Assembly: GCA_001513045.1 (NCBI GenBank)
Contig: LFSB01000024.1
Coordinates: forward strand, 1-64,000
Length of the DNA: 64,000 nt
Source of the DNA: Clostridiales bacterium DTU089
Lineage (GTDB): Bacteria > Bacillota > Clostridia > Oscillospirales > Acutalibacteraceae
Reading direction: 5' to 3'
The notes below the pieces were generated by a model, which was given only the letters and a program-made list of their open reading frames with translations, made no database searches and had not been told where the DNA came from. Numbering within the stretch: position 1 is the stretch's first letter; each line of letters starts with the position of its first letter. The position numbers and the translations under genes were made by a program. Below, in pieces: positions 1 to 9,278 of this stretch.

Positions 1-777
1 AACCTGTACGCTGACAAGCTTCTGGACTCTTTTTTCCTCCTTCTGCTTACGGTAATGCACATCCATCAGCACCGCCGCGAGCAGCTCTGTTACCGTAACC
101 TTTTTCTCATGCGCCTTTTCGAGCAAAGCATCGAGAGGCATATAACCGGTTACGATATTCATTGTATGTGCCGGAAGCCGCTCCCCCATCGCGTGATATA
201 CGAAGTCGCCTGAGCGCTTCGCCTTCACCTTGGAGGTCGCATAGCGTGAAAAGGCGTCCTCAAGCTCAGTCGGTGTGGCTTGCTCGTTTATATCCAGCAC
301 CGAAAGTCCGGGAGGAATGTCCGCGCCCTTCAGCCTGAGATACTGCGCGGTAACGGTATTTAAAAGCACCATCGCGCCGTAAGCATCCGCCAGGGCATGG
401 AAAAGCTCAAGGGATATTCGCTTCTCATAATAATAAACTCTGAACAGAAAACGGTTGTTCTCATGAAATCTAACCCGGTGGCACGGATTTTTTATGTCCG
501 GCTGCACCTGTGCGGATTCCGGATTGTGCTCCAGATAATACCAGAAGAAGCCGCGTCTGAGCCTGACGTTGAAGCACGGAAAGCGCGGTAGAGTTTCGTT
601 GAGCGCACGCTCAAGCAGCTCCGGTTCAACCTTCTCCTTGAGAACGACCGAAATACGGAAAATATTCGACCACTTGTTTGTATTCTGTCCCGGGAAGATT
701 TTTCCGGCGTTGTCAAGCTTGAACCAGCGCGGAGCTCTTACCGGTATTTTGTTTTCAGTCTCCGCCACCCTTAACAC
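1..777 (-). CDS. Condensation-fold acyltransferase, alcohol acetyltransferase-like (C-terminus cut by window edge)
   Basis: An open frame runs from a GTG at 777 to the window edge (259 codons visible). The GTG has AAGGA 8 nt upstream and starts 11 bp after the hisB stop, so it is probably the last or near-last gene of the long operon. Residues 127-131 read HALAD, fitting the HxxxD catalytic motif of the condensation/CoA-dependent acyltransferase fold, and the N-terminal pattern (LDNAGKIFP, WSNIFR) is what I know from clostridial proteins labelled alcohol acetyltransferase, usually 400 residues or more. The likely activity is acyl transfer to an alcohol or amine; substrate unknown. There are no NRPS neighbours, so a free-standing enzyme is favoured. 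A second in-frame GTG at 768 is possible. Confidence 0.6.
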   Translation of the reverse strand, partial: MLRVAETENKIPVRAPRWFKLDNAGKIFPGQNTNKWSNIFRISVVLKEKVEPELLERALNETLPRFPCFNVRLRRGFFWYYLEHNPESAQVQPDIKNPCHRVRFHENNRFLFRVYYYEKRISLELFHALADAYGAMVLLNTVTAQYLRLKGADIPPGLSVLDINEQATPTELEDAFSRYATSKVKAKRSGDFVYHAMGERLPAHTMNIVTGYMPLDALLEKAHEKKVTVTELLAAVLMDVHYRKQKEEKRVQKLVSVQV

Positions 778-788
778 CGTCCCGTTCC

Positions 789-1364
789 TTAAAGCTTACC
801 CTTGGTTGACATTATACCGTCTGTTATTTCCACGGTTGCCGCCTTCATAGAGTGGGCAAACGCCTTGAATATCGCTTCGGCAATGTGGTGTGAGTTCGTG
901 CCGTACGGCACACGTATATGCACCGTTGTTCCCGAATTCGAGGCAAAGGCTCTGAAGAACTCCTCCACAAGACATGTGTCGAGTGCGCCGACTCTCTCCT
1001 GCGGAAATACAGCCTCGAAATGGAGATACGGTCTGCCGCTTATATCGACGGCTGCGAAGGCGAGGGTTTCATCCATCGGCGCGAAAAAGCTGCCGAAGCG
1101 TGCAATCTTGCACTTGTCGCCGAGAGCCTTTTCAAACATCTTGCCGATTACTATACCCGTATCCTCCACCGTGTGGTGGCAGTCAACCTGAAGGTCTCCC
1201 TTACAGTCGATAACCAGCCCGAAGCCGCCGTGTACGGCGAACGCGGTGAGCATGTGGTCAAAGAACGGTATTCCCGTGTCGATTTTGACCTCTCCGCCAT
1301 CCAGACAGAGCGCGGCGCTGATATCGGTTTCCTTGGTCGTCCTTTTGTACTGTGCGGTTCTCAT
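789..1364 (-). CDS. hisB: Imidazoleglycerol-phosphate dehydratase
   Basis: A 191-residue single-domain HisB, the usual bacterial length. It dehydrates imidazole glycerol phosphate to imidazole acetol phosphate in histidine synthesis, in the cytoplasm. Family motifs are intact: FFDHMLTAFAVHGG, the metal-binding DCHHTVEDTG, and NSHHIAEAIFKAFAHS near the C-terminus. The start is supported by GGAGGTGA 6-8 nt upstream of the ATG. It sits 26 bp after polC and 11 bp before the acyltransferase. No other his gene is in the window, so hisB looks detached from a histidine operon and attached to the housekeeping operon. Confidence 0.95.
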   Translation of the reverse strand: MRTAQYKRTTKETDISAALCLDGGEVKIDTGIPFFDHMLTAFAVHGGFGLVIDCKGDLQVDCHHTVEDTGIVIGKMFEKALGDKCKIARFGSFFAPMDETLAFAAVDISGRPYLHFEAVFPQERVGALDTCLVEEFFRAFASNSGTTVHIRVPYGTNSHHIAEAIFKAFAHSMKAATVEITDGIMSTKGKL

Positions 1365-1390
1365 AAACCGTCACCTCCGTTAAGAATATT

Positions 1391-4300
1391 TTATATTCCG
1401 AAAAGACTTACCTGACTGCTTTCGGGAAGTCCGTCAAGCGCTCCCGCCTCCCTGAGGGTGGTTATTACGCTGCTTGAAACTCCGGAGCGCGATTTGAGGT
1501 CGTCAACGCTGAAGAATTCGCCCGAGCCGTCATCGCGTGAGGCTGCAAGCCCCTCCGCCGCGCTCTCTCCGACTCCTCCGAGCGCCGAAAACGGAAGTCT
1601 GAGCTTGCCGTCCTCTATTATGTATCTCTTTGCCATTGATTTATACAGGTCAACCGGGAGAAACTCTATTCCCCTTGCCATGGCCTCATTGACTATCTGC
1701 ATTATAGTGAGCTTGTCCTCCTCCTTCTGGGAGGCGTCCTTGCCCTTTGCGCTTATCTCGGCAAGACATGCCTTGACAGCCTGTCTGCCTGCCGCCATTG
1801 CCACGGCGTCGATATCTCCGCCGCGCACCGTAAGGTATGCCGCGTAATACTCAAGAGGCTTGTATACTTTATACCACGCAAGACGCAGCGCAGCAATAAC
1901 ATAAGCCGCAGCATGAGCCTTGGGGAACATGTATTTTATCTTCTTGCACGAGTCGATATACCAGTCGGCAATGTTTTTCTCGCGCATGAGCGCTTCCATT
2001 TCGGGGGTAAGGTTTTTGTCCTTCTTACGGACATTCTCCATTATTTTGAAGGAATCCTGCTTCTCAAGCCCGTGATGCATGAGGTAAACCATGATGCTGT
2101 CACGCGTTCCCACAACCTCAGAAATGTCACAGATGTTGTTCCTTATAAGGTCCTGTGCGTTACCCAGCCAAACGTCCGTACCGTGTGAAAGTCCGGATAT
2201 CTGAAGCAGGTCGGAAAAGGTCTTGGGCTTAGCCTCAAGCAGCATCTGACACACAAACGGAGTGCCCATTTCGGGTATCGAGAGCGTACCTGTCTGCCAG
2301 TCGATATCCGCCGCGGTAATGCCGAGCGGCTCCGGGCTTGTGCACAGCTTTATCAGGTTTCGGTCGGTTACATCTATATCCATTACATCTATGCCCGTAA
2401 GGTCATAAAGATGCTTGTAAAGTGTCGGTACATCGTGGCCGAGCTCATCGAGTTTTAGCAGCGTATCGTGCATGGAGTTGAAGTCAAAATGCGTGGTCAT
2501 GCCCTTGTCGGTGTCGTCCGCGGGATACTGCACGGGCGTAAAGTCCGTAACATCATACTCATCGGGTACAACAACCATTCCGCCGGGATGCTGACCGGTA
2601 GTGCGCTTGACACCGGTGCAGCCGATGGTCAGACGGTCTATTTCCGCCTTCGAGTAGTTGAGCCCGCGCTCCTCGGCATACTTTCTTACAAAGCCGTACG
2701 CTGTCTTGTCGGCTACGGTGGATATTGTTCCCGCCTTGAACACATGGTCCTTACCGAAAAGCTCCTCTGTGTAGCGATGGGCATGGGACTGATATTCGCC
2801 GGAGAAGTTAAGGTCGATATCGGGCGCCTTGTCCCCGTTGAAGCCAAGGAAGGTTTCAAACGGAATTTCGTGACCGTCACGCGTCATATCCGTGCCGCAT
2901 TCGGGACAATTTTTCGGCTCAAGGTCAAAGCCGGAGCCGACCTCGTTGTGAAGGAAAAATTCGCTGTGTCTGCACTTGGGGCAGACATAGTGAGGCGGCA
3001 GAGGGTTAACCTCGGATATGCCCGCCATCGTGGCGACAAACGAGGAGCCTACCGAGCCTCTTGAGCCGACATAATAGCCGTGCTCCTCCGAGTTTTTAAC
3101 AAGCAGACGCGCTATCATATACAGCCCGGCAAAGCCGTGCTTGATTATCGACTCAAGCTCACGCGAGAGCCTGTCCGAAACCTCTGACGGAAGCTCGCCG
3201 TTGTATTCGTACATCTGCTTTGCGCGCTCCCAGCACACCTTCTGAAGATTCTCCTCGGCATCCTTGACCTTGGGGTTAAAGGTGCCCTCGGGAATGGGCA
3301 GAATGTCGTCATCGGTCATATCCGCTATGAGATTTGTATTCTTTACGACGATTTCATAGGCTGTTTCCTCGCCGAGATACTCAAACTGAGAGAGCATATC
3401 GTTTGTGGTGCGCAGATAGAGCGGAGCCTGGTCATCGGCATCCTTAAAGCCCTGCCCCGCCATGAGTATGGTGCGGAATATTCCGTCCTTCTCATCCATA
3501 AAATGCACGTCGCCGGTTGCCACGGCAGGAATACCCAGCTCATCCGCAAGCGACACAATGTAGCGGTTTATTCTGTGAATATCGTCAACCGACTTGACAG
3601 AAGCGTTTTCCTCGTCCGTGCTCGCTATCATGTAATTGTTGTTGCCGTCCGGCTGAATCTCAAGATAATCGTAAAACGAGGCGATTGACTTTATCTCCTC
3701 GGGCGATTTGTTTTCGAGTATCGCGCAATACAGGTCGCCCGCCGAGCAGGCGCTGCCGAGAATAAGCCCCTCCCGGCGCTGCATAAGCAGGCTCTTGGGT
3801 ATTCTCGGACGCTTGTAAAAATATGTAACATTCGACGCCGTAACCAGCTCATAAAGATTTTTAAGTCCCACCTTGTTTTTGACAAGGATTATCTGGTGAT
3901 ATGAGCGCGCTTTTTTTACTTCCTCAACGCTCATAAACGAGCCGTCGGGGTTTATATCGTTTACAAAATAGCCCTCAATGCCGAATATTATTTTTATTCC
4001 GCACTTTTTGGCAGTGTTTATTGCCTCGGGAAATGCCTGTACAACACCGTGGTCGGTTATTGCAACAGCTCTGTGTCCCCACTTTGCCGCACGCTTTACA
4101 AGGTCCGCGGCATCGGTAAGTCCGTCCATTGCGGACATAGTGGTGTGCATGTGCAGCTCAACGCGCTTTTCCTCGGCGTCATCCGTAAGCTCGATTTTTT
4201 TAACCGAGGATATAGCACGGGGGTTCATAACGTAATCCTTACGAAAGTCATCATAGCTGATGGACGCACGCATAAGTACGGTCATTCCGTCGTGAATTTT

Positions 4301-5113
4301 ATCGGTTATAAAAGCAAGCTTCTGCTTTTCGTCAAACATTTTCACAGAGTATGAGCCGGTATAATCCGTTACATTGAACTCCACTATCTGCTTTCTGCCG
4401 TCGCGGGTATCCTTGCAGTTGAAGCCGAAAATGTCACCCCATATCACTGCGCTGCCGTCCTCCGGAGTTACGGTGCTTATCGGCACCGGAAGCGCCTTGA
4501 TATCCTGACCGTATATGGTCTTGAGCGTTTCAAAATAGAGCGGTATGCCCTCATGAACAACATGCTCCTTGGGTTCATCCGAATGCACGTCGTTTTTGCG
4601 GCGGTCAATCTGCTCCTGCCGCTCGAAAAGCTTCTCACAGTCCTCCTCATTTGCGGTGAAGGCAACCTCAAGAGGCAAAGAAAAGTGCTCGTTTATGTAT
4701 CTTTTCAAAAAATCTCCGCAACCGGATTTCTCAACGATTTCAAGCCCGCCGTGCTTGAGCATTACCGTGAGAACGCCGCCCGCCAGTGACACCTCGGCAT
4801 CCTCAAGAAAGCCGTTTGCCTGAGGGATTTTTGAACGTGCAACCTTGAATATGCCGGGACATATCTCTGCGGAAAACTCATCGGGAGGCAGCAGATAATC
4901 AAGCTGCACAGCCTTGAGCCTCAGTGTTTCGCGCAACGAACGCGAAAGCTCACGGAAGCACATTATATCGTCAAAATGCTCCGCGCTTATAACAAGACGC
5001 ATACTGCACGCCTGTTTATTTATTGTAATATCGGCTATTTTTGCGTTTTTGAGTGACTCGCACAGCGCCGGAGTCTTCACATAATCGCCGAACACCTCGA
5101 GAAATCCGTTCAT
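1391..5113 (-). CDS. polC: DNA polymerase III alpha subunit, PolC type, lacking the 3'-5' exonuclease domain
   Basis: 1240 residues; PolC proteins are usually about 1430. Visible in order: N-terminal domain (about 1-200), OB fold (about 205-305), PHP domain first half from 319 (HMHTTMSAMD, TDHGVVQAFPEA, GIEGYF), second half from about 404 (SYHQIILVKN, GSACSAGDLY, GDVHFMDEKD), a zinc ribbon (CPKC...CPEC), and the polymerase active site APDIDLNFSGEYQ. In Bacillus PolC a DnaQ-like exonuclease of roughly 170-190 residues interrupts the PHP domain. Here only about 14 residues separate the halves, and no DxE, HNxxFD or exo III motif is present. PHP metal ligands look intact. The start overlaps the ispG stop by 4 bp (ATGA), which supports translational coupling and the start choice. 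The reading frame is uninterrupted, so this is not a frameshift. Confidence 0.95.
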   Translation of the reverse strand: MNGFLEVFGDYVKTPALCESLKNAKIADITINKQACSMRLVISAEHFDDIMCFRELSRSLRETLRLKAVQLDYLLPPDEFSAEICPGIFKVARSKIPQANGFLEDAEVSLAGGVLTVMLKHGGLEIVEKSGCGDFLKRYINEHFSLPLEVAFTANEEDCEKLFERQEQIDRRKNDVHSDEPKEHVVHEGIPLYFETLKTIYGQDIKALPVPISTVTPEDGSAVIWGDIFGFNCKDTRDGRKQIVEFNVTDYTGSYSVKMFDEKQKLAFITDKIHDGMTVLMRASISYDDFRKDYVMNPRAISSVKKIELTDDAEEKRVELHMHTTMSAMDGLTDAADLVKRAAKWGHRAVAITDHGVVQAFPEAINTAKKCGIKIIFGIEGYFVNDINPDGSFMSVEEVKKARSYHQIILVKNKVGLKNLYELVTASNVTYFYKRPRIPKSLLMQRREGLILGSACSAGDLYCAILENKSPEEIKSIASFYDYLEIQPDGNNNYMIASTDEENASVKSVDDIHRINRYIVSLADELGIPAVATGDVHFMDEKDGIFRTILMAGQGFKDADDQAPLYLRTTNDMLSQFEYLGEETAYEIVVKNTNLIADMTDDDILPIPEGTFNPKVKDAEENLQKVCWERAKQMYEYNGELPSEVSDRLSRELESIIKHGFAGLYMIARLLVKNSEEHGYYVGSRGSVGSSFVATMAGISEVNPLPPHYVCPKCRHSEFFLHNEVGSGFDLEPKNCPECGTDMTRDGHEIPFETFLGFNGDKAPDIDLNFSGEYQSHAHRYTEELFGKDHVFKAGTISTVADKTAYGFVRKYAEERGLNYSKAEIDRLTIGCTGVKRTTGQHPGGMVVVPDEYDVTDFTPVQYPADDTDKGMTTHFDFNSMHDTLLKLDELGHDVPTLYKHLYDLTGIDVMDIDVTDRNLIKLCTSPEPLGITAADIDWQTGTLSIPEMGTPFVCQMLLEAKPKTFSDLLQISGLSHGTDVWLGNAQDLIRNNICDISEVVGTRDSIMVYLMHHGLEKQDSFKIMENVRKKDKNLTPEMEALMREKNIADWYIDSCKKIKYMFPKAHAAAYVIAALRLAWYKVYKPLEYYAAYLTVRGGDIDAVAMAAGRQAVKACLAEISAKGKDASQKEEDKLTIMQIVNEAMARGIEFLPVDLYKSMAKRYIIEDGKLRLPFSALGGVGESAAEGLAASRDDGSGEFFSVDDLKSRSGVSSSVITTLREAGALDGLPESSQVSLFGI

Positions 5114-6180
5114 AACTGCTCTATTTCCTTCATCAATTCATTCACTATGTCCTTTTCCGCAACCTTACGGACTATTTCGCCCTTTTTAAATATAAGGCCC
5201 TCCCCGTCTCCGCCGGCGACCCCTATATCCGCCTCGCGCGCTTCACCCGGTCCGTTCACCGCACAGCCCATTACCGCAACCTTTATCGGCTTTTTGCAGC
5301 CCTCAAGCCGCCGTTCTATTTCATCGGCAAGAGCTACAAGGTCTATTCTCGTGCGTCCGCAGGTCGGGCAGGAAACTATCTGCGGAGAGTTCTCATAAAG
5401 TCCGAGAGCTTTAAGTATGCCTATTCCCGCGGGAACCTCCCTGACCGGGTCGGCAGTCATGGACACTCTTATGGTATCGCCTATACCGCTGAGCAGCAGT
5501 GAGCCTATACCTATACTTGATTTTATAAGCGAGCTTTTTTCGGTGCCTGCCTCCGTAACGCCCAGATGCAGGGGATAATCACACTCCGCCGCAACGATTT
5601 TATATGCCTCAACCATTTTGCGGACATCCGACGATTTTATGGATATCACAGTGTTGTAAAAATCACATTCCTCAAGCATACGCACATGGCGGAATGCGCT
5701 CTGAGCCATTGCCTCCGGAGTGGGAGAGCCGTATTTTGCAAGCAGCTCCTTTTCCACAGAGCCTGAATTCACTCCTATTCTTATGGGAATCCCGGCGGCA
5801 TTGCATGCATCGGCTACTGCCCTGACTCTCTCTGGAGAGCCTATATTTCCGGGATTTATACGGATTTTGTCAACCCCTGCCTTTACACTTTCAAGCGCAA
5901 GGCGATAATCAAAATGAATGTCCGCAACAAGAGGAGTCCTTACGTTCTCTTTAAGCCTTGCGAGCACACGCACGGCCTGCTCATCCGGCACCGCCATGCG
6001 TATTATATCACAGCCGGCAGCCTCAAGAGCAAGGCACTGCTCAAGATTTTTTTCATAATCCTGCGCCCGTGCATTCAGCATTGACTGCACCGAGACAGGA
6101 TTTCCGTTTCCTATTTTCACGCCGCCTACGTTTACCTCGCGGCTCTTTCTCGCTTCACACACTTTTCTCGCCTCAAACAA
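5110..6180 (-). CDS. ispG: 4-hydroxy-3-methylbut-2-enyl diphosphate synthase (IspG/GcpE)
   Basis: 356 residues, the short bacterial IspG form. It reductively converts MEcPP to HMBPP in the MEP isoprenoid pathway using a 4Fe-4S cluster. The cluster cysteines are visible in SCPTCGRTRIDL and VMGCAVNGPGEA near the C-terminus, and the TIM-barrel start has VKIGNGNPVSVQSM. The gene overlaps the rseP 3' end by 8 bp and the polC start by 4 bp, so it is translationally coupled in the operon. Dxr of the same pathway lies two genes upstream. An internal start nearer the conserved core cannot be excluded but is not needed. Confidence 0.95.
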   Translation of the reverse strand: MFEARKVCEARKSREVNVGGVKIGNGNPVSVQSMLNARAQDYEKNLEQCLALEAAGCDIIRMAVPDEQAVRVLARLKENVRTPLVADIHFDYRLALESVKAGVDKIRINPGNIGSPERVRAVADACNAAGIPIRIGVNSGSVEKELLAKYGSPTPEAMAQSAFRHVRMLEECDFYNTVISIKSSDVRKMVEAYKIVAAECDYPLHLGVTEAGTEKSSLIKSSIGIGSLLLSGIGDTIRVSMTADPVREVPAGIGILKALGLYENSPQIVSCPTCGRTRIDLVALADEIERRLEGCKKPIKVAVMGCAVNGPGEAREADIGVAGGDGEGLIFKKGEIVRKVAEKDIVNELMKEIEQL

Positions 6181-7267
6181 ATTTCAATATGTCGCTTACC
6201 GTTACCACCGCCATAAACGCAAGCAGCGCCACCAATCCTGCCGTATGCACATAGCCCTCATACTTGGGATTTATCGGCTTGCGCCGTATGCCCTCTATTA
6301 TAAGGAAAAACAGCCTGCCGCCGTCAAGCGCCGGTATGGGCATCAGATTGAACACGCCCACATTTATGGTTATGAACGAAAGCAAAGTCAGAGCGGTTTC
6401 GATTTTATCCTTTGCGGTTTCGCCATCCGCTGTTGTCTCCGCTATCAGACCTATGGTTCCTATCGGACCGGATACGTCCTTCAGCCCGTATTTGCCCCTT
6501 ACGAGGTCAACAAGACTGAGCCTCACCATGCGAACTATGGATGCCGATTCGCGTATGGCGCCGGACGCCACCGAACTGAAGGATTTTTCAACTCCAACCA
6601 TGGAGAAATCCCAGATTATTATCTGCCTTCCCTCATACTCTGTTGTCTTGAAGTGTACTCCGTCAACCTGCACAAGCTTATCGTCACGCCTGACCGTGAA
6701 ATCGAGTACGGAGTCCTCATCTGTGACCATTATATATGATATATCCCTGTCGGAATATATTCTCATGCCGTTTATCTTTACAATCTCGTCAAGCGGCTCC
6801 AGACCGTATTCGGAGCTGACCGAATCGGGATAAAAGCTGTGGATTTTATTGGTTCCGACAAGTTCCTGCATAGTGAGCAGCACCGACACAACTATTATTC
6901 CGAGTATAATATTCTGTATGGCTCCCGCCGCAACTATCACAAACCGCTTCCACACCTTCTTTTTGTTGAAGGCGCGCTCGTCCTCGCTGTTTTCGTCCTC
7001 GCCCTCCATGCTCACGAAGCCGCCTACCGGGAACAGCCTGAGGGCATACTTCGTTTCACCCTTCTGCCTTTTTAAAACAGTCGGTCCCATGCCGAGCGCA
7101 AATTCATTGACCTTTACACCGAAAAGCTTTGCAAAAACAAAATGTCCGAACTCATGTATGGCTATTATTATGCCGAACAAAAATATTGCCAACAGTAACG
7201 GCCATACCTTCCCCCAAAGCTGCCCGATTGAAAACGCAAGAAATAACGGTGTGTAAATAGCTATCAC
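6173..7267 (-). CDS. rseP: Site-2 intramembrane zinc metalloprotease RseP/RasP family
   Basis: 364 residues. The first membrane helix carries the zinc motif HEFGH (in IIAIHEFGHFVFAK), followed by the G-x-G containing MGPTVLKRQ segment, a PDZ-like domain in the middle (around SEYGLEPLDEIVKINGMRI), and the C-terminal helix motif NLMPIPALDGGRL that supplies the third metal ligand. The family cleaves anti-sigma factors and leftover signal peptides in the membrane. It overlaps the dxr stop by 4 bp. Its place between dxr and ispG/polC matches the conserved Firmicutes cluster. Confidence 0.95.
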   Translation of the reverse strand: MIAIYTPLFLAFSIGQLWGKVWPLLLAIFLFGIIIAIHEFGHFVFAKLFGVKVNEFALGMGPTVLKRQKGETKYALRLFPVGGFVSMEGEDENSEDERAFNKKKVWKRFVIVAAGAIQNIILGIIVVSVLLTMQELVGTNKIHSFYPDSVSSEYGLEPLDEIVKINGMRIYSDRDISYIMVTDEDSVLDFTVRRDDKLVQVDGVHFKTTEYEGRQIIIWDFSMVGVEKSFSSVASGAIRESASIVRMVRLSLVDLVRGKYGLKDVSGPIGTIGLIAETTADGETAKDKIETALTLLSFITINVGVFNLMPIPALDGGRLFFLIIEGIRRKPINPKYEGYVHTAGLVALLAFMAVVTVSDILKFV

Positions 7268-8412
7268 CTCTTTGAAAGTTTTTGTATCTCAGAACGCATG
7301 AGAGAGTCAACGGCTTCAATGTTTTCAAGTGTACATTCGCCGCTCTGCGGAGCCGCCTGCGCAGCCTCTCCGATAAGCCCGGCTATATCCGCAAATCTTA
7401 TTTTTCCCTCTCTGAACAGGCGGTTGGCCTCCTCATTTGCGGAGTTGGCAGCCGCCGGAGCAAGACCGCCCTTAATTATTGCCCGTCTGCATATATTTAT
7501 GCACGGAAACGCCTCGTTATCCGGCTCAAAAAAGCTGAGCGTACCGACCTGTGCAAGACTCAGCTGTCTCTCCTGAGAGGGGTAACGCTCAGGATAGGTG
7601 AGCGCATACTGTATCGGCAGACGCATGTCCGGATAGCCCAGCTGAGCGAGCACCGAATTGTCATCAAACTCTATAAGGGAGTGCACTATGCTCTCGCGGT
7701 GCACAACTATATCCACGTTTTCCGGCTTTACTCCGAACAGCCAGACCGCCTCGATAAGCTCAAGACCCTTGTTGAACATTGTAGCGGAATCTATGGTTAT
7801 TTTTGAGCCCATGCTCCAGTTTGGATGCTTGAGCGCATCGGCAAGAGTAACATTTTCAAGCTCGGCGCGTGTTTTTCCGAAAAACGGTCCGCCGGACGCG
7901 GTAAGGATTACTCTTTTCAGTGCCCTGTTCGGCGGCGCCGCCTGAAGGCACTGAAATATTGCGGAGTGTTCGCTGTCAACGGGAAGAATTTTCACCCCGT
8001 TGTCCTCGGCAGCCTTTATGATAAGCGGGCCTCCGGCGACAAGCGTTTCCTTGTTTGCAAGCGCTATACGCTTTTTCGCATGTATCGCGGCAAGCGTCGG
8101 ACGAAGCCCCGCCATACCTACAACGGCGTTGAGCACTGTGTCCGCATCCCGGAATCCGGCGCACTCGCACACACCCTGAACTCCGGAGAGAACCTTCACC
8201 GGCATATCCGCCACACGCGTTTTTAAATCGCGCGCCGCCGCTTCATCGGTCAATGCCGCAAGCGCAGGTGAGAACTCTCTTATCTGCTGCTCAAGCAGCT
8301 TTACATTTGAATGTGCGGCAAGCGCAACGGGCTTATAGCCTCTGCCGCGGCAGACATCAAGCGCCTGTGTGCCGATAGAGCCTGTCGAGCCGAGAATTGA
8401 CAATGTTTCCAT
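7264..8412 (-). CDS. dxr: 1-deoxy-D-xylulose-5-phosphate reductoisomerase
   Basis: 382 residues, normal length. The NADPH-binding loop is at the N-terminus (LGSTGSIGTQALDV). The metal and substrate segment VDSEHSAIFQCL and the flexible-loop/active-site region PNWSMGSKITIDSATMFNKG are intact, and the C-terminal helical domain follows. It makes MEP from DXP, the committed step of the non-mevalonate isoprenoid pathway. It supplies precursors for UppS encoded two genes upstream, so the operon holds both early MEP steps and the cell-wall lipid carrier synthase. Confidence 0.95.
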   Translation of the reverse strand: METLSILGSTGSIGTQALDVCRGRGYKPVALAAHSNVKLLEQQIREFSPALAALTDEAAARDLKTRVADMPVKVLSGVQGVCECAGFRDADTVLNAVVGMAGLRPTLAAIHAKKRIALANKETLVAGGPLIIKAAEDNGVKILPVDSEHSAIFQCLQAAPPNRALKRVILTASGGPFFGKTRAELENVTLADALKHPNWSMGSKITIDSATMFNKGLELIEAVWLFGVKPENVDIVVHRESIVHSLIEFDDNSVLAQLGYPDMRLPIQYALTYPERYPSQERQLSLAQVGTLSFFEPDNEAFPCINICRRAIIKGGLAPAAANSANEEANRLFREGKIRFADIAGLIGEAAQAAPQSGECTLENIEAVDSLMRSEIQKLSKR

Positions 8413-8424
8413 TCATGTCACCAA

Positions 8425-9273
8425 TCAGCAATAGTTTATCAGAGTTATAACCGCATACAGCGTCGGCAGCACAAAGCTTACGCTGTCTGCCCTGTCCATA
8501 ACTCCTCCGTGTCCGGGAAATATCTTGCCGAAATCCTTTATTCCGTAGTTGCGCTTGATGGTTGATGCCGCCAAATCTCCGAGCATGCTTATCACTGACA
8601 GCAGCACCGAAACGAGGACAACGCCTATGTATGAAAGGCTTGACTCGGCACCTGAGAAAAACTTTTTAAATACAGCAAGCAGAATGACATTGAGCAGCGC
8701 GGCACCCACGACTCCGCCGATTGCGCCCTCCACCGATTTTTTCGGGCTTATCTTCAGGCACATCTTATGCTTTCCGAACTTGCTGCCGACAAAGAATGCG
8801 AAGGTGTCCGTCATCCACGCGCAAAAAAGTCCGAACAGGATAAGGAATACGCCGTCCGCCTTTGTATATACACCGGGATATTTTTCATATACATCGCGCA
8901 GCGCAAGCATGCACGAGAGCGCATACGGCACCGCAAGAGATGCAAATATTGCAATCGCGGCATGTTCAAAGCGCGTCTTTTCAAATTCCGCCAGCATAAG
9001 CACCAGAACCGCTATGCAATAAAGAGAGATTATCGCAAGCAGCGGAAGGCAGAGATGAAAATGCACAACAAACGGTATTGCCGCAGACACTGCGAGCGAC
9101 AAAATCATTATAGGCTTGTTTTTCAGACCGACAGCCTTCTCGATTTCCCACACACCGATTGCAGCGAAAGCCGCCAGCATAATCGGGTACACCCATGTAT
9201 AAAGCAGAAAGAACATGGCTATAAAAAGCCCTCCGGCTACAACGCCGGTAATAACTCTCGTTTTCATATTCAA
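8425..9273 (-). CDS. cdsA: Phosphatidate cytidylyltransferase (CDP-diglyceride synthase)
   Basis: 282 residues with about seven hydrophobic segments. The family signature is at the C-terminus: STIKRNYGIKDFGKIFPGHG followed by GVMDRADS. The enzyme makes CDP-diacylglycerol from phosphatidate and CTP in the cytoplasmic membrane, feeding phosphatidylglycerol and related phospholipids. It sits 5 bp after uppS and 12 bp before dxr. Confidence 0.95.
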   Translation of the reverse strand: MNMKTRVITGVVAGGLFIAMFFLLYTWVYPIMLAAFAAIGVWEIEKAVGLKNKPIMILSLAVSAAIPFVVHFHLCLPLLAIISLYCIAVLVLMLAEFEKTRFEHAAIAIFASLAVPYALSCMLALRDVYEKYPGVYTKADGVFLILFGLFCAWMTDTFAFFVGSKFGKHKMCLKISPKKSVEGAIGGVVGAALLNVILLAVFKKFFSGAESSLSYIGVVLVSVLLSVISMLGDLAASTIKRNYGIKDFGKIFPGHGGVMDRADSVSFVLPTLYAVITLINYC

Positions 9274-9278
9274 TTCCC

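Noticed and set aside
1..777. Nonribosomal peptide synthetase condensation domain
   Set aside because: The motif is HxxxD rather than HHxxxDG and there are no adenylation or carrier domains nearby; a free-standing acyltransferase fits better.
1391..5113. PolC gene truncated by frameshift
   Set aside because: The frame is open from the N-terminal domain to the usual C-terminus and only the exonuclease insertion is missing, at the exact domain boundary.
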